From Terriglobales bacterium (GTDB lineage Bacteria > Acidobacteriota > Terriglobia > Terriglobales > Acidobacteriaceae): a DNA stretch of 64,000 nt. Location: contig JAOAPE010000011.1 of the NCBI GenBank assembly GCA_025462725.1, forward strand, positions 124,001 through 188,000, read 5' to 3'. The translations under genes were made by a program, and so were the position numbers. Below the pieces are notes generated by a model, which saw nothing but the letters and a program-made list of their open reading frames with translations, did not search any database and was not told the origin of the DNA. The first letter of the stretch is position 1; each line of letters starts with the position of its first letter. Positions 36,394 through 44,919 of the stretch are shown in pieces.

Positions 36394-37746
36394 ATGTCCA
36401 ATTTCTACTTCGAGCAGAAAACATCAGCTTCTACTCGTCTCTTTTTTCTCGTAATTCTGGTTCTGGCGCTCATGGCGATCGCAGGATGCAGAGGGCTCAA
36501 CGCGGGTCCAGTGGAGCAAGTAGTAAGTACCCCCGCTGATCTCAAATCCTCTGTCAATCACATCGTCATATTGCTTCAGGAAAACCGCTCGTTCGATCAC
36601 TACTTCGGAAAACTTAACGACTACCGCACCGCTCACGGGCTCGGCGCGGATGTTGATGGTATTCCCGCTACTGCGAGCAACCAGAATTTCGACCGGACCG
36701 CCACTATCAACGCATTTCACCTGATCACCGCCTGCACCGAAAATCCGAGTCCTTCATGGAACGAGAGCCATGTTGATATCAACCGGGATGCGCCCGACTC
36801 CGGAATAGCGCTCATGGACGGATTTGCCTTCAGCGCCGGGACCGATTCCCGCGCAAACAATGGCGCTGATATCCAAGGCGTTCGCGCGATGGGGTATTAC
36901 ACAGACGCGGATCTTCCTTATTACTACTTCATGGCCACTCAATTCGGCACGTCTGATCGCTTCTTCTCGCCGGCGCCCACCCGGACGCAACCGAATCGGC
37001 TTTATCTGCTCTCGGCGACGTCCGCGGGACTTGTGTATCCGCCCACGCAGGAAGCCACGCAGAAGAACATCTTTCAGTTGTTACAGGAGAACAACATTTC
37101 GTGGAAGGTTTACGTGACTGATCCGAACGCCACGTACTTGAATACGTTCACAACATTTGCCAATGCGCACAAAGACAAGATTGTTCCCGTCAGTCAATAC
37201 CTCACCGACGTTCAAGCGGGGACTTTACCTTCAGTGGCGTTGATTGAAAGTGGATATGAATCAGGGCGCGATGAGCACGCGCCGGGCAGTGTGCAAGTTG
37301 GTGCGGCTTATGCTGAAAGCCTGATCAACGCGCTAATGAGCAGCCCTTCATGGAAGGACACTGTTTTCTTCCTATCATTTGACGAGGGTGGCGGATATTA
37401 CGATCATGTGCCTCCACCTCCGGCAGTAAGTCCTGATGGCATTGCCCCTAAGGACCTTATGCCAACTGACATCAAAGGCGATTTCACGATTGAAGGCTTT
37501 CGCGTGCCGCTGATCGTGATCTCGCCGTTCACGAAGCCGGGATTCGTCTCGCATACACAAGCCGACTACACGGCATTTTTGAAATTTGTTGAAAATCGGT
37601 TTGATCTGCCAAGCCTCACGAAGCGCGATGCTGCTCAGCCTGACTTCCTTGAATTCTTCGACTTTGCCGGCGTCCCCTGGAAGACACCGCCGAATCCGCC
37701 TGCTCAGCCGACCAACGCTCCCTGCTATGGGGATCATCTGCCATAG
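36394..37746 (+). CDS. Lipoprotein phosphoesterase (phospholipase C / acid phosphatase family), compact form
   Basis: A 450-residue exported protein with a hydrophobic signal ending in AIAGC (lipobox). The PF04185 domain begins almost at once: NHIVILLQENRSFDHYFGKLNDYRTAHG, then GTSDRFFSPAPT, RDEHAPG, FLSFDEGGGYYDHVPPPPAVSPDG and FRVPLIVISPFTKPGF. It has no Ig-like domains, unlike its paralogues at 18287 and 33935; the phosphoesterase cores are otherwise alike, including the proline-rich PPNPPAQPTNAPCY ending. It lies 122 bp after the 33935 gene and converges on the GH71/99-like gene at 37758 with an 11-bp gap. It presumably acts as a hydrolase of phosphodiesters or phosphomonoesters at the cell surface. 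Confidence 0.88.
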   Translation: MSNFYFEQKTSASTRLFFLVILVLALMAIAGCRGLNAGPVEQVVSTPADLKSSVNHIVILLQENRSFDHYFGKLNDYRTAHGLGADVDGIPATASNQNFDRTATINAFHLITACTENPSPSWNESHVDINRDAPDSGIALMDGFAFSAGTDSRANNGADIQGVRAMGYYTDADLPYYYFMATQFGTSDRFFSPAPTRTQPNRLYLLSATSAGLVYPPTQEATQKNIFQLLQENNISWKVYVTDPNATYLNTFTTFANAHKDKIVPVSQYLTDVQAGTLPSVALIESGYESGRDEHAPGSVQVGAAYAESLINALMSSPSWKDTVFFLSFDEGGGYYDHVPPPPAVSPDGIAPKDLMPTDIKGDFTIEGFRVPLIVISPFTKPGFVSHTQADYTAFLKFVENRFDLPSLTKRDAAQPDFLEFFDFAGVPWKTPPNPPAQPTNAPCYGDHLP

Positions 37747-37757
37747 CACGGAGTGTT

Positions 37758-40253
37758 CTACTGAGGTAAGGTTTGAAGCCGCATTGGTCGAGAAGATCTC
37801 GAAATCGAGACGTCCGTTGAAATCGTGGAATCCGCAGTTTGTGGTGTTGCAGCAGTCGTAGTTGTCGCTGCTGCTGTAGTGTCACGTGAGCTCCTCAGAG
37901 GACGTACCAACGCTGTCCCGCTTGTTGGTACCGTGATTACAACGGAAGAGCTTGTGATGTTGCCGCTCGAATCCCACGCCTTCACTTGGATCGTGTGTTT
38001 GCCCGCGGAAAGCTTTAACGTGGTATCAAGGCTGCCAGAGTACACGCTGTAAACGCCGACATTATCCAAGTAGACCCACATCCCTGTTGTTGGCAGACCC
38101 GAAGATGCTGAAGCTACCACTCGTACGGAAGAACTCACTGTCGCTCCATTGGCTGGCTGCGAGATGATTACGCTCGGCGCCGCAACCGTCACGCTGCGTG
38201 TGGTCGTTGACGTCGCTCCCATGTTATCGGTCAATTTCGCAATGACGGTGTAGAGTCCCGCTGACTTGTACAAATGGGAAGCGCTTGAGCCAGTCACAAC
38301 CGTTCCATCCCCAAAATCAATTTGAGAAGAAACCACTGTACCGTCAACGTCACTGGATCCGACAGTCGATACCAAGACTGTCACTGGCGCTACGCCTGAA
38401 CTAGGAGTGATGGTCAGAGACGCCTTGGGTGCCTGATTCACCACGACGGTGATCACGCTGATTGCAGTCGATGTTGCACCGCGGTCATCGGTTACCTTCG
38501 CAGTTATCGTGAAGGTGCCAGGTACGTTGTAAACGTGCGTGGCGCTGGAGCCTGCAACAACCGTGCCATCGCCGAAATCAATCTGCGAACTAGCTACAAT
38601 CCCATCCGAATCGCTAGAGCCTGCGGTGGATGCTGACACTATAACGGGTGCTATACCAGAACTCGGAGTCACATTGAGCGCAGCTTTCGGTGCCTGATTC
38701 GCAATAACAGTAACTATGCTAGTCGAAGTGGCGCTCGCACCAAGATCATCGGTGACCATCGCAGAGACTGTATACGTGCCTGGGACGCTATAAACATGGC
38801 TCGCGGTTGAACCAGTCGCAGTACTTCCATCACCGAAGTTGATCTGCGACGCCACCACCATTCCATCTACATCGCTCGAGCCAACACTTGAGGCTGAGAC
38901 CGTGACCGGCGCGATCCCCGAACTCGGCGTGATGTTCAGAACTGCCGTAGGCGGTAGATTCGGGACGATGTAGCTGACTGCGCTAGACATCTGATTTTTC
39001 AGCGACGCCTTCGCCACAGCTTTTACCACGATCGAGTAGCTGCCGGGCGCGAGATTGAATTGCGATAGATCCAGAATGTGTGTGCTGACGGGAAAATCGC
39101 CGAGGGACATGAGGTTTGTGCCGTCTATGCTAATAAAAGCTGTGTAGTGGTCGATCGTGTTTTCCAGTCCCGCACCGGTCAGCCACCATTGGACGCTAGT
39201 GCCTGACATGCTCGCGGACACGGAGACACAATTATCAATTCCGCTTTCAATCGACGTCCCTTCCTCGTAGTCATTCCAGGTTGCTACTTGCAAATAGGGA
39301 AGCTGTTTGGTGCTGGAGTAGAACTTTCCCGTCTCGGCAAGCGTGTTCAACCATGTCTGTCCGCATTGTTGGTCGACCACACGTTGCTGCGACCAAGATG
39401 CCAGAACGTCATTGAATCCCTTTGAAGCATCACCATAGACCGGCATCGTCGGGAACGTTGCGGCAATCTTGTCGAAGTAATCGGTGTAGGCGAGTCCGCC
39501 CGCCGGGCCCCAGGAATATGCTCCGCCCGAAAATGCATGGGAGAATCCGACCGGATTGCGGAAGATGAAAACCGGATTTCCTTGCACGCTGGCCACTACC
39601 TTCGTCCAATCAATGGGCCACGCCTCCAAACCGAAGTCGAATACCACGGGGCGTCCGTTCATCCGCATATACGCTGTGGACGGATAGTAGTTCTGCGCAA
39701 CGTAATTCAGGTGGTAGATCAGTGCGTCCGTCGGAGACAAACCCATCGAGTTCCACTGAATGGTCCCCTGGTCCACCATGATTGCGAACGTAAAACCCGG
39801 ATGTGCCTCTGCCTGCAATCGCAGTTGCTGTGCAGTGATGTTCTCCATCCCAGTGCCGGCGCCGTACCAGGCAATGATTGCTCCTTCAATCCCACGGCTC
39901 TGCATGTCTTCTACTTGCTTCTTCACTTGATTTGCATCGCTTGATTTGTATCCCACGGAGATGTGGCTGCTCTTTCCGAACCATCCCATCAGCGCCGCAT
40001 AGATCTTGGTGTTCGCACCGGGATAGGTAAGCGAGCGGATCGGCAGCTTGCTCATGTTTCCCGAAGCCGCATAACCTTGTGTTAGCGTGCCGACCGTGTC
40101 GGAAGCGCTGGTATTGTTTCCTGTTTCAGCGGCTAGCGTTGTGGTTGGGGTGATTTGCAACTTTGCGGAACCAGCAAGGCTGCTGGCTAGGAGTGACGTG
40201 AGAATGACCGCCTGAACAGAAATCTTCTTTAGAGTTAAGAACGAAGCAGACAC
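37758..40253 (-). CDS. Secreted GH71/GH99-like protein with three PKD domains and an Ig-like domain
   Basis: An 831-residue protein from GTG 40253, chosen because GGAGG lies six bases upstream; the signal peptide ends near LAGSAK. Residues ~55-350 form a GH71/99-like barrel (MGWFGKSSHISVGY, GAIIAWYGAG, GRPVVFDFGLEAW, VATWNDYEEGTSIESG). A beta domain follows to ~435. Three PKD repeats (~437-705) each carry TPSSG.APV.VSAS..GSSD.DG and INFGDGS/IDFGDGT. An Ig-like domain (~706-790) matches the Ig type of the 21624 and 22841 proteins (MWVYLDNVGVYSVYS, HTIQVKAWDSSG). The tail is Thr/Ala/Ser-rich. It is probably an extracellular glycan hydrolase with binding modules; the substrate is undetermined. 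Confidence 0.75.
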   Translation of the reverse strand: MSASFLTLKKISVQAVILTSLLASSLAGSAKLQITPTTTLAAETGNNTSASDTVGTLTQGYAASGNMSKLPIRSLTYPGANTKIYAALMGWFGKSSHISVGYKSSDANQVKKQVEDMQSRGIEGAIIAWYGAGTGMENITAQQLRLQAEAHPGFTFAIMVDQGTIQWNSMGLSPTDALIYHLNYVAQNYYPSTAYMRMNGRPVVFDFGLEAWPIDWTKVVASVQGNPVFIFRNPVGFSHAFSGGAYSWGPAGGLAYTDYFDKIAATFPTMPVYGDASKGFNDVLASWSQQRVVDQQCGQTWLNTLAETGKFYSSTKQLPYLQVATWNDYEEGTSIESGIDNCVSVSASMSGTSVQWWLTGAGLENTIDHYTAFISIDGTNLMSLGDFPVSTHILDLSQFNLAPGSYSIVVKAVAKASLKNQMSSAVSYIVPNLPPTAVLNITPSSGIAPVTVSASSVGSSDVDGMVVASQINFGDGSTATGSTASHVYSVPGTYTVSAMVTDDLGASATSTSIVTVIANQAPKAALNVTPSSGIAPVIVSASTAGSSDSDGIVASSQIDFGDGTVVAGSSATHVYNVPGTFTITAKVTDDRGATSTAISVITVVVNQAPKASLTITPSSGVAPVTVLVSTVGSSDVDGTVVSSQIDFGDGTVVTGSSASHLYKSAGLYTVIAKLTDNMGATSTTTRSVTVAAPSVIISQPANGATVSSSVRVVASASSGLPTTGMWVYLDNVGVYSVYSGSLDTTLKLSAGKHTIQVKAWDSSGNITSSSVVITVPTSGTALVRPLRSSRDTTAAATTTTAATPQTADSTISTDVSISRSSRPMRLQTLPQ

Positions 40254-40425
40254 GTGTTTCCTCCAAGGCCCGGGGGAAACCAAGTGTGTTTTTGGATTTG
40301 TATGGAGGTTTTACTACAGAGTGTTAAGCAATGTATTAAGACGAATGGCTTATTTTAGGTATTAAGGCGCACCCTAGCCCATGTACCAAAGTCGTGCGCG
40401 GAGTGTCCGAACGCACGTCGCGAAT
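40254..40425. promoter_or_regulatory. Upstream region of the GH71/99-PKD gene
   Basis: 172 bp between the two minus-strand genes. TTAAG occurs three times (GTGTTAAG at 40321, GTATTAAG at 40333 and 40359) in an AT-richer patch. The two GTATTAAG copies are 26 bp apart. This could be a promoter or binding-site array, but the repeats are short. Confidence 0.3.
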
Positions 40426-42186
40426 CTAGGTCACGACATAGACTGCAACAGCGCTCTTTTCGTCGGTTGCGGCCAGTACTTTCTCCCACTTTGAAGTGGC
40501 CGCGTCCTCGTTCAACTCGTTTTCCGTCAGGTTGGCAAGAACCATGACCGTAGGCTTCGAGGCCGGGACTTTCATTGCAATCGTATTTCCAAGTATCTGT
40601 ACATCGGCGCGGCGTTCGAACTGACTGACAAATTGCTTTCTAAGTTGGATCAGAGCCCTGTACCAACTGAGCATTTCATTGTCCGCACCGGCTGTCGCCC
40701 AATGGAGTTTGGAGCTTTCAAAGGTGGCGCGGTCTTGCGGATCTGGCACATTGTTCCAGCTCCCGGCAAAATCTTTGAACTCTTCGCGACGACCGTTCCG
40801 CACAGCTTCCGCCAGCGCGGGATCGCCAAAGCTCGTAAAGAACTGGAAAGGCGCAGTTTCGTCATATTCTTGTCCCATGAACAACAGCGGAGTATGCGGC
40901 GCAAGCAGCATCAATGCCGATGCAGCACGTCTCTGTCCCCACGAGGAAAGCACGCGCCAGCGTTCGCCCTTAGCGCGATTTCCTATCTGATCGTGGTTCT
41001 GGGTGCATATGACATTCGATTCCAGTGGTACTTCCGCGGCTGGAGTCCCTCGAATGCGCTTCCAAAAGTTGAAATGCTCCCCTTGAAACACGTAGCCTTC
41101 GCTCAGAGCTTTATCGATCTGCTCAAGTTTTCCGAAATCCTGGTAATAACCATCGCGCTCGTCCGTGAGTAGCGCATGAATCGCATGATGAAAGTCGTCG
41201 CTCCAGAACCCATCCAAGCCATATCCCCCGCGCGCAGGAGGGAGCACTAGCTTCGCATCGTTTTCGTCTGACTCGGCGATGATGCAGACTTCGCGACCTG
41301 ACTCTTGTGCCAAGTCGGCCACGTTCTCTTTTATTTCCGCGAGAATGTGTTTCGGCGAATCGTCATAAATGGTCTGCACTGCGTCAAGGCGCAAGCCATC
41401 CATGTGATATTCACTGATCCAATACAGCGCATTCTGCACCACGAACTCGCGGACGCCCTCCGCATCAGATCCGTCGTAGTTGATCGCGTCTCCCCAGGGC
41501 GTCTTATGACGGTCTGTGAAGTACGGACCAAACATCCGCAGATAATTTCCTTCGTTGCCCAAGTGGTTGTAGACCACGTCCTGCACCACGGCCAGTCCGA
41601 TCTCATGCGCAGCATTGACGAGGCGCTTCAAGCATGCGGGTCCGCCATAGCTAGCCTGCACCGCGTATGGCGATACTCCGTCATAACCCCAGTTTCGCTC
41701 GCCGGGAAACGCCGCCACCGGCATCAACTCGATCGCAGTAACACCGAGTTCATTCTTCAGGTAATCCAGTTTTCCGATCACACCATCGAAAGTTCCTTCT
41801 GGCGAAAACGTGCCCACATGAATTTCGTAAAGGATGTAATCCCGCAGCAAAATGCCGCGCCATCCTTCATCCGTCCACTGGAAATTGTCCTGGTCCACAA
41901 TCTCCGTACGCCCGTGCACCCCTTCAGACAGAAGCCGCGAGACTGGGTCAGGCACTGCTTTGTTGTCATCAACCACGTAGGAATATCTGTCGCCAGCGCA
42001 GGCTGAGGCCTCCAAAGTGAAATAGCCGTGCTCTTCGCGCCTCATCTGCAATTCTTGCTCAGCGCCATCATCATGCTGCAGCCGGAGTGCGACTTGCTTC
42101 GCATTCGGCGCCCACACGCGAAATTCGCACGTGTTGCCCTGCCCGAGGGAAGCCCCTAGCCGAATTGTCCTCACCGCGCTTTTCAC
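40426..42186 (-). CDS. treZ: Malto-oligosyltrehalose trehalohydrolase
   Basis: A 586-residue GH13 enzyme that releases trehalose from maltooligosyl-trehalose, the second step of the TreY-TreZ route from glycogen. An N-terminal CBM48-like beta domain (residues ~10-95, CEFRVWAPNAKQVALRL) precedes the barrel. Visible motifs are ILYEIHVGTFSPEGTFDG, the region I motif VVQDVVYNHLG, DGLRLDAVQTI with the catalytic Asp, IIAESDEND with the acid Glu, and ICTQNHDQIGNR with the third Asp. The length is typical. No treY or treX is next to it in this window. GTG start with a weak ribosome binding site; it is divergent from maf with a 45-bp gap, so the promoters must be closely packed. Confidence 0.93.
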   Translation of the reverse strand: MKSAVRTIRLGASLGQGNTCEFRVWAPNAKQVALRLQHDDGAEQELQMRREEHGYFTLEASACAGDRYSYVVDDNKAVPDPVSRLLSEGVHGRTEIVDQDNFQWTDEGWRGILLRDYILYEIHVGTFSPEGTFDGVIGKLDYLKNELGVTAIELMPVAAFPGERNWGYDGVSPYAVQASYGGPACLKRLVNAAHEIGLAVVQDVVYNHLGNEGNYLRMFGPYFTDRHKTPWGDAINYDGSDAEGVREFVVQNALYWISEYHMDGLRLDAVQTIYDDSPKHILAEIKENVADLAQESGREVCIIAESDENDAKLVLPPARGGYGLDGFWSDDFHHAIHALLTDERDGYYQDFGKLEQIDKALSEGYVFQGEHFNFWKRIRGTPAAEVPLESNVICTQNHDQIGNRAKGERWRVLSSWGQRRAASALMLLAPHTPLLFMGQEYDETAPFQFFTSFGDPALAEAVRNGRREEFKDFAGSWNNVPDPQDRATFESSKLHWATAGADNEMLSWYRALIQLRKQFVSQFERRADVQILGNTIAMKVPASKPTVMVLANLTENELNEDAATSKWEKVLAATDEKSAVAVYVVT

Positions 42187-42231
42187 AAGAAATGAGATGC
42201 AAATCCAGCCGAGTGCTTTAATCTGCTAATC

Positions 42232-42807
42232 ATGTTTGTTTTGGCTTCATCCTCACCGCGGCGTCGTGAACTTCTGCGCAATGCCGGCATCGACTTTGAA
42301 GTCCAAACCGCTGACGTGCCGGAAGTGCATATACCCGGCGAGAGCCCACTCGATTTCGCCACTCGACTAGCCATTGCAAAGGCCGAAGCAGTGGCCCAGC
42401 GCCGTCCGGAAGATTTCGTACTTGGCGCGGATACGATCGTGATTGTCGAAGGGGAAATACTTGGAAAACCGGCGGACGCCGATGACGCTGCGCGGATGTT
42501 GAGGTTGTTGTCGGGAAAATGCCATGAGGTCACCACCGCGGTTTGCCTGATTTCTCCGAATCCTGCAACCGGCCGCAACACCGCTTCAGAAACAACCCGC
42601 GTTCACATGGCTGCACTCACCGATGCCGACATCGCCGCATACATCGCCACCAAAGAGCCGATGGACAAAGCCGGAGCTTACGGCATTCAAGGCATTGCCT
42701 CGCGATGGATCAATCGCATCGAGGGCGACTACTTCAATGTTGTGGGATTACCAGTTGCCCTGGTTTATGGGATGCTTCGCCGTGGCGGAGCGATAGAGGA
42801 GTTGTGA
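42232..42807 (+). CDS. maf: Maf-like nucleoside triphosphate pyrophosphatase
   Basis: A 191-residue cytoplasmic enzyme. LASSSPRRRELL at the N-terminus is the nucleotide-binding signature of Maf proteins, and GADTIVIVEGEILGKP carries the conserved Asp, with the KPADADDAARML helix after it. The family hydrolyses dTTP/UTP or modified nucleotides to monophosphates and pyrophosphate, which limits misincorporation; some members affect septum formation. A KAGAYGIQGIASRWINRIEGDYFNVVGLP stretch completes the usual C-terminal half. It is convergent with tatA 40 bp downstream and divergent from treZ. Confidence 0.92.
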   Translation: MFVLASSSPRRRELLRNAGIDFEVQTADVPEVHIPGESPLDFATRLAIAKAEAVAQRRPEDFVLGADTIVIVEGEILGKPADADDAARMLRLLSGKCHEVTTAVCLISPNPATGRNTASETTRVHMAALTDADIAAYIATKEPMDKAGAYGIQGIASRWINRIEGDYFNVVGLPVALVYGMLRRGGAIEEL

Positions 42808-42847
42808 GCCCAGGCGCGAAACGCAGGCGCGGTCGCGCGGAAGATAT

Positions 42848-43027
42848 CTACTTCTTGTCGGCTTCGGGAGTCGCGTCTTTTTCACCGTCCTTTACAGCGC
42901 TCTTGAAATTCTTAATGCCTTCACCCAGACCCTTGCCCAAGTCGGCTAGCTTGCTAGGTCCGAATACAAGCAGTGCAATTCCCAGTATGACCAATAATTC
43001 CGGTATCCCTAGTTTGCCACCAAACAT
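42848..43027 (-). CDS. tatA: Sec-independent translocase component TatA/TatE
   Basis: A 59-residue protein easily missed because of its length. It begins [23 protein letters not shown]: a short periplasmic N-terminus and one membrane helix, followed by the conserved F-G-P hinge (VFGPSKL) and an amphipathic helix ([18 protein letters not shown]), then an acidic and Lys-rich tail. This is the complete TatA/TatE layout. TatA oligomers form the passage for folded twin-arginine substrates at the inner membrane. No tatB or tatC is seen here. It lies between maf (convergent) and the M20 peptidase gene, which precedes it on this strand with a 56-bp gap. Confidence 0.93.
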   Translation of the reverse strand: MFGGKLGIPELLVILGIALLVFGPSKLADLGKGLGEGIKNFKSAVKDGEKDATPEADKK

Positions 43028-43083
43028 AAATGCCTCCAGAACGTATTGCTATTCTAACACCCGCCTTAACACAAGGTTTATCA

Positions 43084-44295
43084 TCACCGTTCGGCTAGTA
43101 GTCCTGCCAAAAGAGCTGTTCGACGCGGGATTTCGCTGAGCAACGCCGATTCATGCACCGCATGCGCTCCTTCTCCAACAGCTCCCAACCCGTCGAGCGT
43201 AGGGATTCCCAATGCCGCAGTGAAATTGCCATCGGAGCCGCCTCCGGTGCCTTTCTCTTCAAGCACAAATTTTTTGTCCAGCTCGCGTGCAATCTCTTTC
43301 GCGCGCTTGTAGAGTTTCAACACCTTTTCCGAGCGCTCCATTGGCGGACGATTGATTCCTCCCGAAACTGAAAGCTTGCACTTCTTATCAAACGGCCGCA
43401 AGCTGCGGAACTTTTTTTCCAGCAGCGCCGCATCCTTCAGCTTCATGATGCGGACATCGACTTCTACTGAGGCCTCTGCAGCCACCACGTTCAATCGCGT
43501 CCCGCCGGAAATTACTCCAGGGTTGACCGTGATTCCTCGCTTCAAATCTGTGAATCCGGCAATTTTCGTGATCTGCTTCGCCAACTCCACGATTGCGCTG
43601 TTGCCCTTTTCGAAATCAATACCCGAGTGTGACGCCTTGCCAGTGACCTTGACTGTGTAGCTTCCTACCCCTTTGCGCCAAGTTTTTACAGCGCCAGCGA
43701 TCGTCTGCGATGGTTCCAGCACCAGCACTTCGGCAGATTCCTTCGCCAGCTTCTCTGTTATTTTTCTGGATGAGTCACTTCCGACCTCTTCGTCTGTGAC
43801 GAGCCACACCCGCACTGGAAAGGGAAGCACTCCGCCTGACGCTTCGCGAATCGCGCGTATCGCGAACATCATCATCACGATTCCCAGCTTCATGTCATAG
43901 ACGCCAGGTCCCCACGCGCGACCTTTTTCGATCTTGAACGGCATCGTCTTAAGCGTGCCCACGTCCCAGACAGTATCGAAGTGTCCCAGCAGCAGAGTGG
44001 GTTTTGCGGGCGCAAATCCGGGGAAATCCACTTGTAAGTGGTCGCCATAGTCCGCCGCGCTATGGACCGTGACTTCTCCACCGAGATCGGCGAAATCCTT
44101 TGCCAGAAACGCCCCCAATAGATCGACTAAGGACTTGTCTGAACTCGGAGACTCGAACTCCACCAGTTCTTGCAACTTTGCCAACATCTCTTTCTGCCGC
44201 GATTCGATTATCTCCAGCGCATCGCGCATCAGTTCGCCGCGTCCGCCTGTTTTCACTGCCGACATTGCTCTCGCCACTGCTTTTCCAGTCTTCAT
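43084..44295 (-). CDS. M20-family metallopeptidase (glutamate carboxypeptidase-like)
   Basis: A 403-residue hydrolase of the M20 (ArgE/DapE/CPG2) family. The di-zinc motifs can be followed: LLGHFDTVW (His, Asp), GPGVYDMKLG (bridging Asp), VTDEEVGSDSS (catalytic Glu-Glu), VLVLEPS (Glu/Asp ligand) and GEGAHAVHE near the C-terminus (His ligand). The dimerisation domain spans ~200-310 (GKASHSGIDFEKGNSAI). It cleaves a peptide or amide bond, often with a C-terminal glutamate; the exact substrate is unknown. No signal peptide is apparent. ATG start with AAGG about five bases upstream. It is divergent from fabZ with an 83-bp intergenic region. Confidence 0.87.
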   Translation of the reverse strand: MKTGKAVARAMSAVKTGGRGELMRDALEIIESRQKEMLAKLQELVEFESPSSDKSLVDLLGAFLAKDFADLGGEVTVHSAADYGDHLQVDFPGFAPAKPTLLLGHFDTVWDVGTLKTMPFKIEKGRAWGPGVYDMKLGIVMMMFAIRAIREASGGVLPFPVRVWLVTDEEVGSDSSRKITEKLAKESAEVLVLEPSQTIAGAVKTWRKGVGSYTVKVTGKASHSGIDFEKGNSAIVELAKQITKIAGFTDLKRGITVNPGVISGGTRLNVVAAEASVEVDVRIMKLKDAALLEKKFRSLRPFDKKCKLSVSGGINRPPMERSEKVLKLYKRAKEIARELDKKFVLEEKGTGGGSDGNFTAALGIPTLDGLGAVGEGAHAVHESALLSEIPRRTALLAGLLAER

Positions 44296-44378
44296 CTGCC
44301 TTGTTTTGGTGCTTCCTTTATAATTTGCCGTTACACACTATCACTGAATAGCTACTATAGTGGCACTCTAGCGAAAAC

Positions 44379-44885
44379 ATGACCGATAACTCCAAGATCG
44401 CCGTCGTCGAACCCGCAGCCGGAACTCAAGCCAGCGATTGGACTCCGACCATGCCAATGTCCATCACCGACATCATGGCCATCCTGCCGCACCGTTATCC
44501 TTTGTTGCTGATCGATCGCGTTCTCGAACTTGAGCGCCGCAAGCGCATTGTTGCCATTAAGAATGTCACCGCCAATGAACAGTTTTTTACAGGACACTTT
44601 CCGAATTTTCCCATCATGCCCGGAGTGATCATCGTCGAAGCAATGGCACAAGCTGGGGGAACGCTGTTGCTCACCGAATTTCCTGACCGCGAAAAGAAGC
44701 TGATTCTCTTTACCGGGATCGAGCGGGCAAAATTCCGTCGCCCTGTGGTTCCTGGCGATCAACTCCGCATTGAAGTCGACGTGCTCGTCTGGCGCAGCAC
44801 TGCTGGAAAGATGCAAGGCAAGGCATTCGTGGATGGAAAACTCGCGTGCGAAGCCGTGATCAGTTGCGCAGTCGCAAACCGCTAG
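44379..44885 (+). CDS. fabZ: 3-hydroxyacyl-[acyl-carrier-protein] dehydratase
   Basis: A 168-residue hot-dog fold enzyme that dehydrates 3-hydroxyacyl-ACP in fatty-acid elongation. Signature stretches are IMAILPHRYPLLLIDRV and GHFPNFPIMPGVIIVEAMAQAGG, with the catalytic His in GHFPN and the catalytic Glu in VEAMAQ. A FTGIERAKFRRPVVPGDQL region follows. The first ~25 residues are an extension compared with E. coli FabZ (151 aa). It is first in a run with lpxA and lpxI: 3-hydroxyacyl-ACP is the shared substrate branch between fatty-acid and lipid A synthesis, which explains the linkage. No clear ribosome binding site precedes this ATG. Confidence 0.95.
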   Translation: MTDNSKIAVVEPAAGTQASDWTPTMPMSITDIMAILPHRYPLLLIDRVLELERRKRIVAIKNVTANEQFFTGHFPNFPIMPGVIIVEAMAQAGGTLLLTEFPDREKKLILFTGIERAKFRRPVVPGDQLRIEVDVLVWRSTAGKMQGKAFVDGKLACEAVISCAVANR

Positions 44886-44919
44886 CCCCATGAATCAAAC
44901 CGCAACAGGAAGATCTGCA

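Noticed and set aside
38210-38970. Three near-identical ~240-bp repeats
   Set aside because: They are the in-frame PKD domain repeats of the 37758 protein, not a CRISPR array or a non-coding repeat.
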